From the NCBI RefSeq assembly GCF_014203555.1, contig NZ_JACHJH010000002.1:342791-406790 (forward strand): 64,000 nt of DNA. The letters are read 5' to 3'. This document shows, in pieces, positions 32,410-43,918 of the stretch (the stretch's first letter is position 1; every line of letters begins with the position of its first letter). Below the pieces are notes generated by a model. It did not search any database. It saw nothing but the letters and a program-made list of their open reading frames with translations, and was not told where the DNA came from. The position numbers were made by a program, and so were the translations under genes. Source of the stretch: Streptomyces olivoverticillatus. GTDB lineage: Bacteria; Actinomycetota; Actinomycetes; Streptomycetales; Streptomycetaceae.

Positions 32410-33800
32410 TGGACGGCATGACGTACAGCGTCAAGATCTGGAAGTCGGCGGTCTACAAGGGCAAGCGCAAGACGACCCACACCGTCCGATGGGAGTTGGA
32501 CGGCAAGGAGTGGCGAGCGCCGTTCGACACGAAGGCACTGGCGGACGCCTTCCGCTCCGAGTTGGTCAGCGCGACGCGCCGTGGCGAGGCATTCAGCCTC
32601 GCCACGGGGCGCCCCATCTCGCATCAGTCCGGGGCGAGCGCGGTGAACTGGTATGACTTCGCCGTCCAGTTCGCGGACGCTCAATGGCACCGGACCGGCG
32701 GGAACAACCGCAAGAACACGTCCAAGGCGCTCATGGCTACCACCGTTGCTCTGCTGCGCACCCAGCCGACCACGTTCCGGCCGGTCGACGTGCGCACGGC
32801 GCTGCGGGAGTTCGCGTTCAACACGCGGCGCAGGGAGGACGCTCCACTCGAGATGGCCGCCATCTTGAAGTGGGTGGAGCGCAACACCCTGACCATGGCT
32901 GCATGGGAGGACCCCGCCAAGGTTGACGAAGTGCTCCGGGCCGTTGACTCGAAGTTGGACGGCACGCGCGCCGCGGCAAGCTCCGTCAAGCGCAACCGAC
33001 GGATCCTGAACGTGGCCATGGAGTACGCGGTCAAGCACCGGATCCTGCGGGCGAATCCTCTACCGAAGGGGAGAGGGGCGGCGCCCAAGACGTCGTCCGC
33101 GGTCGACAAGAGGTCTCTGCTCAACCCGGAGCAGGCGGCGCGCCTGCTGGGGTGGGTCCGTCGGCGTTCGCGTGGTGGCAAGCGGCTGCACGCCTTCTTC
33201 GCCACGATGTACTACGCCGGGCCCCGCCCGGAGGAGGTTGTGGCGATGGGCGTTGCGGACGTCCGCCTGCCTGCCGAGAACGCCGAAGACCAGTGGTGCG
33301 AGTTGCTGTTCCACACGGCTCAGCCGGAGGTCGGGAAGAACTGGACGGATGACGGCGGGATCCACGAAGAGCGCGGGCTGAAGGGACGCGCTTCGGACGA
33401 CACGCGCGTCGTACCGGGACACCCGTCGCTGACGCGGATCCTGCGCGAGCACATCAAGGCAGAGAGCCTGAAGCCGGGAGATCTCCTGTTCCAGGGCGAG
33501 AAGGGCGGCATGCTCGCGGGCTCGGTCATCCGCCGAGCGTGGCGCACCGCTCGCGCGGAAGTGCTCTCTCCGGAGGAATTCGCCTCGCCGCTTGGCAAGA
33601 GGGTGTACGACCTCCGGCACACCTGCCTGACCAACTGGCTCAACGACGGCATCCCGCCGGCGCAGGTGGCCGAGTGGGCGGGCAACAGCGTCCCCGTGCT
33701 GCTGGCCATCTACGCCCGGTGCATCTCGGGGCAGCTCCGGGACCTCAAACAGCGGATCTTGGCTCGCGGGGATCTTCCCAACCTGCCTGACACCGCCTGA
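32409..33800 (+). CDS. int: site-specific tyrosine recombinase (integrase)
   Basis: 463 residues; ATG at 32409. An N-terminal arm/core-binding region (about 1-230) precedes the catalytic domain: Arg273 in YYAGPRPEEVV, Arg403-His404 in VYDLRHTC and nucleophile Tyr435 in LLAIYARCIS. The first His of the usual HxxR box is Tyr400 here. It recombines the tRNA-Arg attachment site 180 bp downstream. The relic at 3781 corresponds to its residues 335-400. Confidence 0.94.
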   Translation: MDGMTYSVKIWKSAVYKGKRKTTHTVRWELDGKEWRAPFDTKALADAFRSELVSATRRGEAFSLATGRPISHQSGASAVNWYDFAVQFADAQWHRTGGNNRKNTSKALMATTVALLRTQPTTFRPVDVRTALREFAFNTRRREDAPLEMAAILKWVERNTLTMAAWEDPAKVDEVLRAVDSKLDGTRAAASSVKRNRRILNVAMEYAVKHRILRANPLPKGRGAAPKTSSAVDKRSLLNPEQAARLLGWVRRRSRGGKRLHAFFATMYYAGPRPEEVVAMGVADVRLPAENAEDQWCELLFHTAQPEVGKNWTDDGGIHEERGLKGRASDDTRVVPGHPSLTRILREHIKAESLKPGDLLFQGEKGGMLAGSVIRRAWRTARAEVLSPEEFASPLGKRVYDLRHTCLTNWLNDGIPPAQVAEWAGNSVPVLLAIYARCISGQLRDLKQRILARGDLPNLPDTA

Positions 33801-33866
33801 CGGCGCCCGGAGAACTTCTCCGCGTATTCACCGCAGCCACCCGCAGAAACCCGGTGACAGCCGGAC

Positions 33867-33910
33867 AGCGCCGGACCCTCCCCACGATCACTGGGGGACG
33901 GTCCGGCGCT
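33867..33910 (+). terminator. hairpin after int
   Basis: An 11-bp stem AGCGCCGGACC / GGTCCGGCGCT with a 22-nt loop lies between int and the attachment site. Confidence 0.6.
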
Positions 33911-33939
33911 CTCCTGCGTGTGGCTGCATCTGCCCTGAG

Positions 33940-33968
33940 CAGCAAAAAGCCCTCCCGGAGGGAGGGCT
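33940..33968 (-). terminator. tRNA-Arg terminator
   Basis: On the minus strand AGCCCTCCCTCCGGGAGGGCT followed by TTTTTGCTGC. It belongs to the element side of attR and closely resembles the flank of attL. Confidence 0.75.
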
Positions 33969-33976
33969 GAGGCTGT

Positions 33977-34019
33977 GCGCCCCCGGCAGGACTCGAACCT
34001 GCGGCCAAGCGCTTAGAAG
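33977..34019. repeat. attR: attR: 43-bp direct repeat within tRNA-Arg
   Basis: Identical to 14418-14460. It contains the 3' half of the tRNA gene, which stays complete and functional after integration. Confidence 0.93.
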
Positions 34020-34050
34020 GCGCCTGCTCTATCCACTGAGCTACGGGGGC
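33978..34050 (-). tRNA. tRNA-Arg (anticodon UCU)
   Basis: 73 nt. Acceptor GCCCCCG/CGGGGGC, D arm GCTC-AGTGGATA-GAGC, anticodon stem GGCGC/GCGCT with loop CTTCTAA (anticodon TCT), T arm GCAGG-TTCGAGT-CCTGC. No encoded CCA. Its 3' half is the integration target of the element. Confidence 0.96.
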
Positions 34051-34355
34051 CGGTGTGTGCGGCGGTCGCGGACGGCTGAAGCCCCGGGCTCGGTGGTGCC
34101 GTGACCTTGCCGGGGACAAGGATAGGGCTCCGCGTACCTCGTCCCGGTTGCTTCACCTCCGTGACACGATGTGGAGGTTCGGTGAAGCGGTCCTGATAAT
34201 CGCAGGCAGGTGCGAATTTCGCATCGTTTTTGACGCCCCAGTTGCCGGGTGTTGTCTACTCGTTATGCCTGGGCCGCCTGCGCCCCATTCGCCACGCCTC
34301 GCGCGCCAGGGGCTATACGCTTCAAAAACACACCAGAATTGGGCATTCTGCACGT
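34051..34355. other. intergenic region upstream of tRNA-Arg and dynA
   Basis: About 300 bp carrying the tRNA promoter (minus) and the dynamin-operon promoter (plus). AT-rich patches occur near 34190-34230 and 34320-34345. No gene seen. Confidence 0.5.
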
Positions 34356-36002
34356 GTGGCGACCTTGGACGTACGGCCCCGACTGCTTGACGCGCTCTCC
34401 GCACTGCGTGATCGCGTGGACGCCGCACGCTTCCCGCTCCCCCTCCCCGGCGCCTCGCGCGCCCGACGGAACCGTGCTGAGCTTCTGGCCCAGCTCGACG
34501 ACTACTTGGTGCCCCGGTTGTGCGCCCCCGAAGCCCCGCTGCTGGCGGTGGTCGGGGGGTCCACCGGGGCCGGCAAGTCCACGCTGGTCAACTCGCTGGT
34601 GGGGCGCCGGGTCACTGAGGCGGGCGTGTTGCGGCCGACAACCCGCACGCCAGTTCTGGTGTGTCATCCCGACGATCACCACTGGTTCGCCGGACCCCGG
34701 GTGCTGCCCAAGCTCCAGCGCGTCTGGGTGCCGGCCCACGAGGGCGCGGCAGCGGCCTACGAGGCGGAGGCGCTGGACGAGGCGATCGCGCCGGAGCCCG
34801 TGGCCGAGGACGCGCCCCTCAGTCTGCGCATCGAGACCGACCGCGCCCTCCCGCGCGGCCTCGCGCTCCTCGACGCCCCCGACATCGACTCCCTCGTCGC
34901 CCGCAACCGCGAACTCGCCGCCTCCCTGATCTGCGCCGCCGACGTCTGGGTGCTGGTCACCACCGCCACCCGGTATGCCGACGCCGTCCCCTGGCACCTG
35001 CTGCGGACCGCCAAGGAGTACGACGTCACGCTCGTCACCGTGCTGGACCGGGTGCCGCACCAGGTCGCCGCGGAGGTGTCCCGGCAGTACGGGGCGCTGC
35101 TGGAGAGCGCGGGCCTCGGGGACGTGCCGCGCTTCACCGTCCCCGAACTCCCCGAGTCCGCCGACGGCAGCGGGCTGCTCCCGGCCACCGCCGTCGCCGG
35201 GCTGCGCGCCTGGCTGACCCAGCGCGCCGAGGACCCGGCCGCGCGGGCGGTCGCCACCGCCCGTACCGCCGCCGGAGTGCTGTCCTCGCTCGGGGCCCGG
35301 CTGCCCGGCCTCGCCGGGGCCTCCGCCGTCCAGCACGCGGCGGCCGTCCGGCTGCTGCAGCGCGTGGAGGACGCGTACGGACGCGCCGTCGAGCGCGTCC
35401 GGCGGGAGGTGACCGCGGGCGAGGCGCTCGCCGGCGACGCCCTGACCCACTGGCGCGGGCATCCCCACGACAGCACCCCCGACGAACTGCTCGGCGCCCT
35501 GACCGCTTCCCTCATCGCCCTGCTGACCTGCGCCGCCGATGCCGCAGACGAGGAGATCGCGGCGGCCTGCGCCATGGACCCGGCCGCCGCGGCCATCGCC
35601 GGGACCGCGCTCGCCCCACGCGATCCGGACGGCGCCACCGGCCGGATCGGCGTCGCCGTACGCCGCTGGCGGCGCTGTCTCGAAGAGATCGCGGAAGAGG
35701 AGGTCAGGGCCGCCGAGCGGGACCGCGGCAACGAGGCCGAGCGGACCGCCGCGCTGCTGGCGGCGGCGCTGCTGGGCGGCCGCCGGGCCCGCAAGGCCGG
35801 GGAGACGCTGGCCGAGACGCTCGGCGCGATGCGCGCGCTGCGACTGCGTGACCGCGGCGGGCAACTGCTGGCCGACTCCCTGGAAGGCGTGCTCGACACC
35901 GAGCGGGAGCGCAGGAGTGCACCCCTCGAAGCCCTCGACGTGACCCCCGACCACCAGGTCGAGCTCATTGCCGCACTGTCCGTACTGCAGAAAGAGAGGT
36001 GA
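34356..36002 (+). CDS. dynA: dynamin-like GTPase, DynA-type
   Basis: 548 residues; GTG at 34356, ribosome site unclear. G1 [19 protein letters not shown] (about 64-82), switch PTTRTPVL, G3 LLDAPDID, and VTVLDRVP in place of the usual NKxD G4. The C-terminal half is helical with no membrane span. Streptomyces encodes two adjacent dynamins, DynA and DynB, that act at sporulation septa with FtsZ. The soluble first protein fits DynA. Its 3' end overlaps dynB by 4 nt. Confidence 0.8.
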   Translation: MATLDVRPRLLDALSALRDRVDAARFPLPLPGASRARRNRAELLAQLDDYLVPRLCAPEAPLLAVVGGSTGAGKSTLVNSLVGRRVTEAGVLRPTTRTPVLVCHPDDHHWFAGPRVLPKLQRVWVPAHEGAAAAYEAEALDEAIAPEPVAEDAPLSLRIETDRALPRGLALLDAPDIDSLVARNRELAASLICAADVWVLVTTATRYADAVPWHLLRTAKEYDVTLVTVLDRVPHQVAAEVSRQYGALLESAGLGDVPRFTVPELPESADGSGLLPATAVAGLRAWLTQRAEDPAARAVATARTAAGVLSSLGARLPGLAGASAVQHAAAVRLLQRVEDAYGRAVERVRREVTAGEALAGDALTHWRGHPHDSTPDELLGALTASLIALLTCAADAADEEIAAACAMDPAAAAIAGTALAPRDPDGATGRIGVAVRRWRRCLEEIAEEEVRAAERDRGNEAERTAALLAAALLGGRRARKAGETLAETLGAMRALRLRDRGGQLLADSLEGVLDTERERRSAPLEALDVTPDHQVELIAALSVLQKER

Positions 36003-38071
36003 CAGAGGTGACAGAAGTGACGGCCGCGCCTTCGGCCGACGGCGGAGACCGGGCCTGGAACGACGGCCTGATCGCACGCCGCGTCCAACCCATCCAACCC
36101 ATCCAGCGCGTTCAGACAACCGAGCTCCCCATCGCACCCTGCTCACCACCCCTGCCCGAGCACCTGGCCCCCTCGGTGCGCCCCCCTGCCCCCGCCACGC
36201 CCCGCACCACCGTCTCCCCCGCCGGGCAGCTGCTCCGGCCCCGGCTGGACGCCCTGCGTGAGCTGGTCGGGCTGTCCCGGGCGCGGCTGGACCGGCGCAC
36301 GCTCGCCGAGGCCGGGCGGGTGCTGGAGGAGGCCGCGGCGCGGCACCGCTGCTCGCTCGACCTCACGGTGGTGGCGCTCGCGGGCTCCACGGGCAGCGGC
36401 AAGTCGACGCTGTTCAACGCGCTGGCCCGGGCCCAGCTCTCGGAGGCGGGGGTGCGCCGCCCGACGACCGCGACCCCGGTCGCCTGCACCTGGACCGACC
36501 GGGCCGACGGGCTGCTGGACCGGCTGGGCGTGCCCGGCCGGGTGCGCCGCCAGCCCGCCCGTCCGTACGACCCCGGGCTGAACGGGCTCGTCCTGCTCGA
36601 CCTGCCCGACCATGATTCGGCGGCGGTCGGCCACCGCGAACAGGTCGACCGGATGCTCGGCCTGGTGGACGCGGTGATCTGGGTCGTGGACCCGGAGAAG
36701 TACGCGGACGCGGTGCTGCACGAGCGGTATCTGCGGCCGCTGGCCGGGTACGCCGAGGTGACCTTCGTGGTTCTCAACCAGGTGGACCGGCTCTCCGCCG
36801 ACGCCGCCGACCAGGTGCTGGACGACCTGCGCAGGCTGCTGGACGAGGACGGGCTGGCGCTCGGCGAGCACGGCGAGCCGGGCGCGGCGGTGCTGGCCCT
36901 GTCGGCGCTGACGGGGGAGGGGGTGGGCGAACTGCGCGACATGCTTGCCCAGTTCGCCTCCCGGCACAGCGCGGCCGAGCTGCGGCTGACGGCGGACGTG
37001 GACGGTGTCTCGGCGCGGCTGCGCCCCGCATACGTCGCCGACGGGCGGCCGGGGCTGACCGAGCGGGCGCGGCAGGAGTTCGAGGACAGGCTGGCGGAGG
37101 CGGTGGGCGCGGCGGCGGCGGGGCTGGCCGCCGAGCGCGCCTGGCTGCGGGACGCCGAGCGGGCGTGCGGGACGGCCTGGTCGCGGGCGAGCGGCTGGTA
37201 CGGGGAGCGTGGGAGGGGGCGCTTGGCGTGGTGGGGGAGCGTACGGGCGGTGCTGGGCGGGGGAGGCGGTGCCGGAGGTGTGGGTGAGACGGTCGGTGAC
37301 TTCGACACGGTCGGCGGTGAGCTTGCGGGTGGGGCGGCGGAGGGCGACAGCGGGGGGTCGGTCGCGGGGTCGGCCGGGGGATCGGCCGGGGGATCGGCCG
37401 GGGGAGAGGGTGCGGCTGTAGGGATGGCTGGTGCGGAGGGTACGGGCGGTACGGGCAGCGCGGTGGGTGCGCTCGGTGCGGGTCTCGCCGACACCATGGA
37501 CGTCTCCGGCATCTTCGGTGCCCTGCCGCCGCCCCGGCGGACGGCGTCCCGGCCGCTGGTCGAACAGGCGGTACGGGCCCTGGCCTACGAAGCGTCGGCC
37601 GGCCTGCCCGGACCGTGGGCGCAGGCGGTGCGGGAGGCCGCCGGGCGCGGGGCGGAGGGCCTGGCGGAGGCGCTGGACGACGTGGCCGCGGCGGCCGCCG
37701 AGCGGCGGGCCGAGCGGATGGTGCGGCCCCGGTGGTGGGCGATGGTGGCGGCGGGGCAGGGCGTGCTGTCTGCGCTGCAACTGATGGGGGCGGTGTGGCT
37801 GGTGGGGGCGGCCTTCGGAGGGTTCGGCGGGCCGTGGTGGGTGCCCGGAGTGCTGATGGTGGGCGGCGGGGCGGGCGGGCCGCTGCTGGCGTGGTGCTGC
37901 CGGGTGGCCGCGCGTGGTCCCGCGCGGGGGCACGGGCAGGAGACGGAGCGGCAGTTGCGCGGGGCGGCCGGCGGCTGCGGGCGCGCCCGGGTGCTGGAGC
38001 CGGTGGCGGCCGAGCTGTTGCGGTACCGGGAGGTACGGGCCCAGTACGTGATTGCGGCGGGTGAAGCGTAG
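35999..38071 (+). CDS. dynB: dynamin-like GTPase with membrane helices, DynB-type
   Basis: 690 residues; GTG at 35999. G1 [20 protein letters not shown] (about 127-146), [12 protein letters not shown]3 [10 protein letters not shown]4 VLNQVDRL. A Gly/Ser-rich insert with [10 protein letters not shown] repeats lies at about 420-500. Two helices near 580-640 ([40 protein letters not shown]) anchor it in the membrane, as reported for DynB. It should pair with DynA during septum closure. Confidence 0.8.
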   Translation: MTEVTEVTAAPSADGGDRAWNDGLIARRVQPIQPIQRVQTTELPIAPCSPPLPEHLAPSVRPPAPATPRTTVSPAGQLLRPRLDALRELVGLSRARLDRRTLAEAGRVLEEAAARHRCSLDLTVVALAGSTGSGKSTLFNALARAQLSEAGVRRPTTATPVACTWTDRADGLLDRLGVPGRVRRQPARPYDPGLNGLVLLDLPDHDSAAVGHREQVDRMLGLVDAVIWVVDPEKYADAVLHERYLRPLAGYAEVTFVVLNQVDRLSADAADQVLDDLRRLLDEDGLALGEHGEPGAAVLALSALTGEGVGELRDMLAQFASRHSAAELRLTADVDGVSARLRPAYVADGRPGLTERARQEFEDRLAEAVGAAAAGLAAERAWLRDAERACGTAWSRASGWYGERGRGRLAWWGSVRAVLGGGGGAGGVGETVGDFDTVGGELAGGAAEGDSGGSVAGSAGGSAGGSAGGEGAAVGMAGAEGTGGTGSAVGALGAGLADTMDVSGIFGALPPPRRTASRPLVEQAVRALAYEASAGLPGPWAQAVREAAGRGAEGLAEALDDVAAAAAERRAERMVRPRWWAMVAAGQGVLSALQLMGAVWLVGAAFGGFGGPWWVPGVLMVGGGAGGPLLAWCCRVAARGPARGHGQETERQLRGAAGGCGRARVLEPVAAELLRYREVRAQYVIAAGEA

Positions 38072-38278
38072 GACGTGTCGGGTGGGGCGGAAGTGGCCTG
38101 TGGCTGCCGGAAGCAATCCTTCGGGTGGCGGAGTTGTCCACAACCGGGCGGTGGTCCACAGCCCCCAGCGGGCCATGGCGCTCTCCGGGCACCATGAGCG
38201 TCACGCAATGAGCTTCACGCAAGGCCGCGGTGAGCCCCCAGCGCTCTCGCGGCCCCGCACGGGGGAGGCGTTTTCACG

Positions 38279-38737
38279 GTGAACGAAACATTGGTGACGG
38301 TCGTCGGCAACGTGGCCACCCAGCCCGACTTCAAGGAAGCGGCGAACGGCTCGGCCGTCTCCCGCTTCCGTCTGGCGGCGACGGTGCGCCGCTGGGACCG
38401 CGCCCGGGAGGAATGGGCGGACGCGTACACGAGCTTCTACACCGTGTGGGCGTGGCGGATGCTGGCGGCCAATGTGGTGGCCTCGGTTTCCATCGGCGAA
38501 CCGCTGATCGTCCAGGGAAAGTTGAGAATTCAGGAACAGGAGCGCGAGGGGAAACGCTGGCTGTCCGCGGACATTGACGCCGTGTCGATCGGGCATGATC
38601 TCACTCGCGGTACCTCGGCCTTTCGCAGAGTGTCACCGGCCAGGCCGCTGCCGGTGGAGCCGGTACGGATGGCGGAAGCGGCCGGTGGGGGCAGCGGGGG
38701 CACACCTCGACCGGTGAGCGCGGCAACAGCCCTGTGA
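38279..38737 (+). CDS. ssbB: single-stranded DNA-binding protein SsbB
   Basis: 152 residues; GTG at 38279 behind [10 protein letters not shown]-fold at about 3-110 (ETLVTVVGNVATQPDFKEAA; SRFRLAATVRRWDRAREEWA; VVASVSIGEPLIVQGKLRIQ). It lacks the acidic DDIPF tail of the housekeeping SSB, a feature of Streptomyces SsbB, which functions in chromosome segregation during sporulation. Lying after dynAB, it extends a sporulation-linked cluster. Confidence 0.85.
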   Translation: MNETLVTVVGNVATQPDFKEAANGSAVSRFRLAATVRRWDRAREEWADAYTSFYTVWAWRMLAANVVASVSIGEPLIVQGKLRIQEQEREGKRWLSADIDAVSIGHDLTRGTSAFRRVSPARPLPVEPVRMAEAAGGGSGGTPRPVSAATAL

Positions 38738-38974
38738 AATGTGGGGTTTGTCCTGGCGATATGTCGATAATCCCAGGTCAGGCCCGGTCCGGCCGATAAC
38801 GATTCCGATTCGGATCGGTTCCGCGAACGCATGCGTGGTTCCGGTGTTCGGCGTGCTCTTTAAGATCCGGTCCATAGCAACGGGGGCTTCTGAGTTTTGA
38901 GTTGCCCAGCGAGGCGCATGCGCGTGGTCGATGTGTGAACTCCGTGCCATCGGCGCTCGCCCGAAAGGAAATCC

Positions 38975-40378
38975 ATGAACTCTGTAAAGAGGCGCGGCTT
39001 CGCCCGCCTTACCGGGGCGGCCCTGGTGTGCGGGCTGGCCGCCGCGGGCGCGATAGCCACGGCCGGCCCGGCTGCGGCGGATGACGCCCCGCAGAACCAG
39101 GGCGGCGTGACCGCCACGCTCGGCCGGATCACGGCGGGCGGGGGTGCCGTGGTGCACGACCGGCGCAAGACCGGGCCCGTCCTGGCCGGCCTGTTCGAGA
39201 TGAAGGTCGACGGCGGCGGCACGCTGCAGACGTACTGCATCGACATCCTCACCAACACCGTCGACGGCGCGAAGTACAAGGAAGCGGGCTGGGACGAGTC
39301 GTCCCTGCACGACAACAAGAACGCGGGCAAGATCCGCTGGATCCTCCAGCACTCCTACCCGCAGGTCAACGACCTCGCCGCCCTCGGCAAGGACTCCGGC
39401 GCCGGCACCCTCGACGCCAACACGGCCGCGGCCGGCACCCAGGTCGCCATCTGGCGCTACTCGGACAACGTCAACGTCGACGCCCGCGACCCCGCGGCCG
39501 AGAAGCTCGCCGACTACCTCTACAAGAGCGCCCAGGACATCGAGGAGCCCAAGGCCTCGCTGACGCTCACCCCGCCGGCCGTCTCCGGCAAGTCCGGGCA
39601 GAAGCTCGGCCCCGTCACGGTCCACACCAACGCGAGCAGCGTCACCGTGACCTCCACCGACGCCGCCGCCCAGCACGTGAAGATCGTCGACAAGTCCGGG
39701 AAGCCGGTCACCTCGACCGCCAACGGCGAGGAGCTCTACTTCGACGTCCCGGCGGGCACGCCGGACGGCTCCGCCTCGCTCAAGGCCACCGCCGCCACCA
39801 AGGTCCCCGTCGGCCGCGCCTTCATCGGCGACCACACCAAGACCCAGACGCTGATCCTGGCCGGGTCCAGTGAGAGCACGGTCACCGCCGGCGCCACCGC
39901 GAACTGGGCGAAGAAGGGTGCGATACCGGCGGTCAGCGCCCGCAAGGACTGCGCCAAGGGCGGCGTGGAGATCACCGCCGACAACAAGGGCGACGAGGCG
40001 TTCACCTTCGAGCTCGACGGCAAGAAGAACACCGTCAAGCCCGGCGGCTCCGAGAAGGTCTTCGTGAAGGTCGCCGAGGACCAGGCGTACAAAATCACGA
40101 TCAACGGCCCGAACGGCTTCACCAAGACCTTCACCGGAATCCTGGACTGCAAGACGGCCGAGACCGGCACCACCGGCGGATCGGGCGGCACCCCCTCGCC
40201 GTCCGGCACCCCGGTCCCCGCTTCGGGCTCCCGCACCGGCGGCGCCACCGGCGGTGACCTCGCCACCACCGGCAGCAGCAGCGCCACCCCGATGATCGCG
40301 GGCATCGCGGCCGCCCTGGTCGTGGTCGGCGGCGCGGCGGTCTTCTTCCTCCGTAAGAAGAAGACAACGGGCGAGTAA
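38975..40378 (+). CDS. Cys-Gln thioester surface protein with sortase signal
   Basis: 467 residues; ATG at 38975 after AAAGGAA. Signal peptide 1-35 (ending GPAAADD). Thioester domain: Cys88 in TYCIDI and Gln156 in GTQVAIWRYS, which form an internal thioester able to bind host or surface amines covalently. Repeated beta domains follow, then a Ser/Thr/Gly/Pro spacer, the LATTG sortase motif (429-433), a hydrophobic helix and the KKK tail. LAxTG is the signal of Streptomyces class E sortases. No sortase gene is adjacent. Confidence 0.9.
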   Translation: MNSVKRRGFARLTGAALVCGLAAAGAIATAGPAAADDAPQNQGGVTATLGRITAGGGAVVHDRRKTGPVLAGLFEMKVDGGGTLQTYCIDILTNTVDGAKYKEAGWDESSLHDNKNAGKIRWILQHSYPQVNDLAALGKDSGAGTLDANTAAAGTQVAIWRYSDNVNVDARDPAAEKLADYLYKSAQDIEEPKASLTLTPPAVSGKSGQKLGPVTVHTNASSVTVTSTDAAAQHVKIVDKSGKPVTSTANGEELYFDVPAGTPDGSASLKATAATKVPVGRAFIGDHTKTQTLILAGSSESTVTAGATANWAKKGAIPAVSARKDCAKGGVEITADNKGDEAFTFELDGKKNTVKPGGSEKVFVKVAEDQAYKITINGPNGFTKTFTGILDCKTAETGTTGGSGGTPSPSGTPVPASGSRTGGATGGDLATTGSSSATPMIAGIAAALVVVGGAAVFFLRKKKTTGE

Positions 40379-40556
40379 GGACGGGCCGCGCCCCGTAGGG
40401 GCGCCCGTGGCCGACGGGCCGGATCGCCGGGCGATCACCGGCCTGTCGGCCACAACCCGTTTCCGCCCAGGGGTACCGGTACGGCAAGATGGGGTGTATC
40501 TGCCCTCACGCGGCGGAGCCGCACATTGGCCCTTCTCGACTGCCGGACGGTTTCTC

Positions 40557-42221
<1,665 letters not shown>

Positions 42222-42223
42222 CC

Positions 42224-42667
42224 GTGGCGCGCCACCTCTACTCCTGCCCGCTGCGCTGGTCCGACATGGACGCCTTCGGCCATGTCAACAACGCGGTCTT
42301 CCTGCGCTACCTCGAAGAGGCGCGGATCGACTTCATCCACCGGATGGCGCCGGGCGAGGGCAACAGCTCCTTCACCGGCGGGTCCGTCGTGGCCCGCCAC
42401 GAGATCGACTATCTGCGTCCGCTGGTCCACCGGCCCGAGCCGGTGACCGTCGAGACGTGGGTGACGAAGGTCGGCGCCGCGTCCATGACCGTCTCGTACG
42501 AGATCAAGGACGAGCAGCAGACGTACGTACGGGCCACCACCGTCGTCGTCCCCGTCGACCTGTCCACGGGCCGTCCGCGGCGGGTGACCGCCGAGGAGAA
42601 GGAGATCCTCAAGGGTTTCCTGGACGAGCCCGCGGACGGTTCCGCCGAAGAGGCCGTCGCCGCATGA
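42224..42667 (+). CDS. acyl-CoA thioesterase, hotdog fold
   Basis: 147 residues; GTG at 42224, 2 nt after ettA. The 4HBT signature is complete (PLRWSDMDAFGHVNNAVFLR, then YLEEARIDF), with the catalytic Asp and the GHVNN motif, and ends with a helix (VTAEEKEILKGFLD). It hydrolyses acyl-CoA thioesters; the chain preference is unknown. It overlaps the next gene by ATGA, so ettA, this gene and 42664 probably form one transcript. Confidence 0.9.
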   Translation: MARHLYSCPLRWSDMDAFGHVNNAVFLRYLEEARIDFIHRMAPGEGNSSFTGGSVVARHEIDYLRPLVHRPEPVTVETWVTKVGAASMTVSYEIKDEQQTYVRATTVVVPVDLSTGRPRRVTAEEKEILKGFLDEPADGSAEEAVAA

Positions 42668-43419
42668 TGCAGCGGCTGTGCTTCGCCGACGCCGGGGAGG
42701 CGGCCGATCTGGCCGCCTTCCTGGCCCGGCTGATCCACTACGACCGTGCCGCCGCCGTCCGCCTCAAGGCGGGCGGCGGGGTGCTCGGCGTCTTCGGCCG
42801 CCCCCCGTCCTTCGAGGTCCTCGCCGTCCGCACCGCGCGGCTGGCGGGCGAGGAGACCGGCGGCGCCGGCCCGCTCGACGTCACGGTCTCGGCCGGGCAG
42901 CTGGTGGACGCGCTGGATGCGGCCCGTGCCGAGGGCACGACCGAAGGCGGCGGCCTGCCGGTCGTCGTGCCCGAAGCCGTCACCGGCCCGCCGTGGGCCG
43001 GGGTGCTGCCGCCGCGCGGCGGCTGGCAGCGCGTCGAGGGCCTGCCCGGCCCGGAGGCCGTGCGCGCCACGGTCGCCGCCGCCGTGGCCGAATTCCGCAG
43101 CCGGGACGCGGCCCTGCCCGAGCAGCGGCGCACCCGCGCCGAGCGCGACCGCATCGGCCGCGAGATCTGGTCCCGCACCCTGGGCGACACCGGCCTCCCC
43201 CTGCGCGCGGTGCACGCCGCCCAGGCGCTGGGCTTCCTGCGGCCCGTGGAGATGGCGGCCGCCGGCGCGAGCCTGCACCGCGCCCGCGGCGGGACGGCGC
43301 TCGCCCCGCAGCCCCTGGCGCTCTTCGCCGCCCGCGGCTGGCTGCGCCTGAGCACCCCCTACGGCTCGATCGCCGTGCGCACGGGCGGTCTGCGCGATCT
43401 GGCGGTCATGCCCGCCTGA
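42664..43419 (+). CDS. conserved Streptomyces hypothetical protein
   Basis: 251 residues; ATG at 42664. Opens MMQRLCFADAGEAADLAAFL, then ARLIHYDRAAAVRLKAGG, has a central Gly/Ala-rich region and a basic helix (EQRRTRAERDRIGREIW), and ends RLSTPYGSIAVRTGGLRDLA. No membrane helix or catalytic motif. Conserved beside ettA in streptomycetes as far as I recall; function unknown. Confidence 0.8.
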   Translation: MMQRLCFADAGEAADLAAFLARLIHYDRAAAVRLKAGGGVLGVFGRPPSFEVLAVRTARLAGEETGGAGPLDVTVSAGQLVDALDAARAEGTTEGGGLPVVVPEAVTGPPWAGVLPPRGGWQRVEGLPGPEAVRATVAAAVAEFRSRDAALPEQRRTRAERDRIGREIWSRTLGDTGLPLRAVHAAQALGFLRPVEMAAAGASLHRARGGTALAPQPLALFAARGWLRLSTPYGSIAVRTGGLRDLAVMPA

Positions 43420-43433
43420 CGCCACCGGGCCGC

Positions 43434-43838
43434 TCAGACGGCCCTGTTGACCATGGAGGCGGCGGCGTACGTCAGGTAGTTCCACAGCTGCCGTTCGAGC
43501 TCGGGCGCGAGCCCCAGCTCGTCCAGGGCGTCCCGCATGTGCCGCAGCCACGCGTCGTGCGCGGCCCGGTCCACGGCGAAGGGCGCGTGCCGCATCCGCA
43601 GCCGGGGATGGCCGCGGTTCTCGCTGTAGGTGCGGGGCCCGCCCCAGTACTGCATCAGGAACAGGACCAGGCGCTCCTCGGCCGGGCCGAGGTCCTCCTC
43701 CGGGTACATCGGCCGCAGCAGCGGGTCCCCGGCCACCCCCTGGTAGAAGCGGTGGACCAGGCGCCGGAAGGTCTCCTCGCCGCCGACCTGCTCGTAGAAG
43801 GTCTGCTCCGACAGCGTGCCGCGCGGAATCTCATTCAC
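43434..43838 (-). CDS. truncated haemoglobin (group II, GlbO-like)
   Basis: 134 residues. The 2/2 globin pattern is clear: FYEQVGGEETFRRLVHRFYQ, DPLLRPMYPEEDLGPAEERL, FLMQYWGGPRTYSENRGHPR, then LRMRHAPFAVD with proximal His and the C-terminal WLRHMRDALDELG. The WGGP and Y residues are typical of group II. It probably binds O2/NO. Convergent with 42664-43419. Confidence 0.93.
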   Translation of the reverse strand: MNEIPRGTLSEQTFYEQVGGEETFRRLVHRFYQGVAGDPLLRPMYPEEDLGPAEERLVLFLMQYWGGPRTYSENRGHPRLRMRHAPFAVDRAAHDAWLRHMRDALDELGLAPELERQLWNYLTYAAASMVNRAV

Positions 43839-43918
43839 CCCACCATGGTCTCAGACCCCCCGGCCGAGGACTGCCGGACCAGGACCTCCGCCCGGTGCAC
43901 GGGCGCCGGCCCCGCCCG

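Larger units (their letters stand above)
14418..34019. mobile_element. integrated actinomycete integrative and conjugative element (pSAM2-like AICE), about 19.6 kb
   Basis: Bounded by a perfect 43-bp repeat from the tRNA-Arg 3' end. Integrase and excisionase sit at the attR end. It carries a KorSA-like GntR repressor, an FtsK-type translocase, Spd-like proteins, a primase/polymerase, a DUF3631 ATPase and an iteron cluster, the standard AICE modules. Cargo includes a restriction-modification pair, an orphan Dcm and an IS with passenger ORFs. All core genes look intact, so it may be able to excise. Confidence 0.92.

Noticed and set aside
34263..38176. Long minus-strand frames of 450-680 codons opposite dynA/dynB
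   Set aside because: Antisense shadows of high-GC genes; the plus strand holds complete GTPase motifs.
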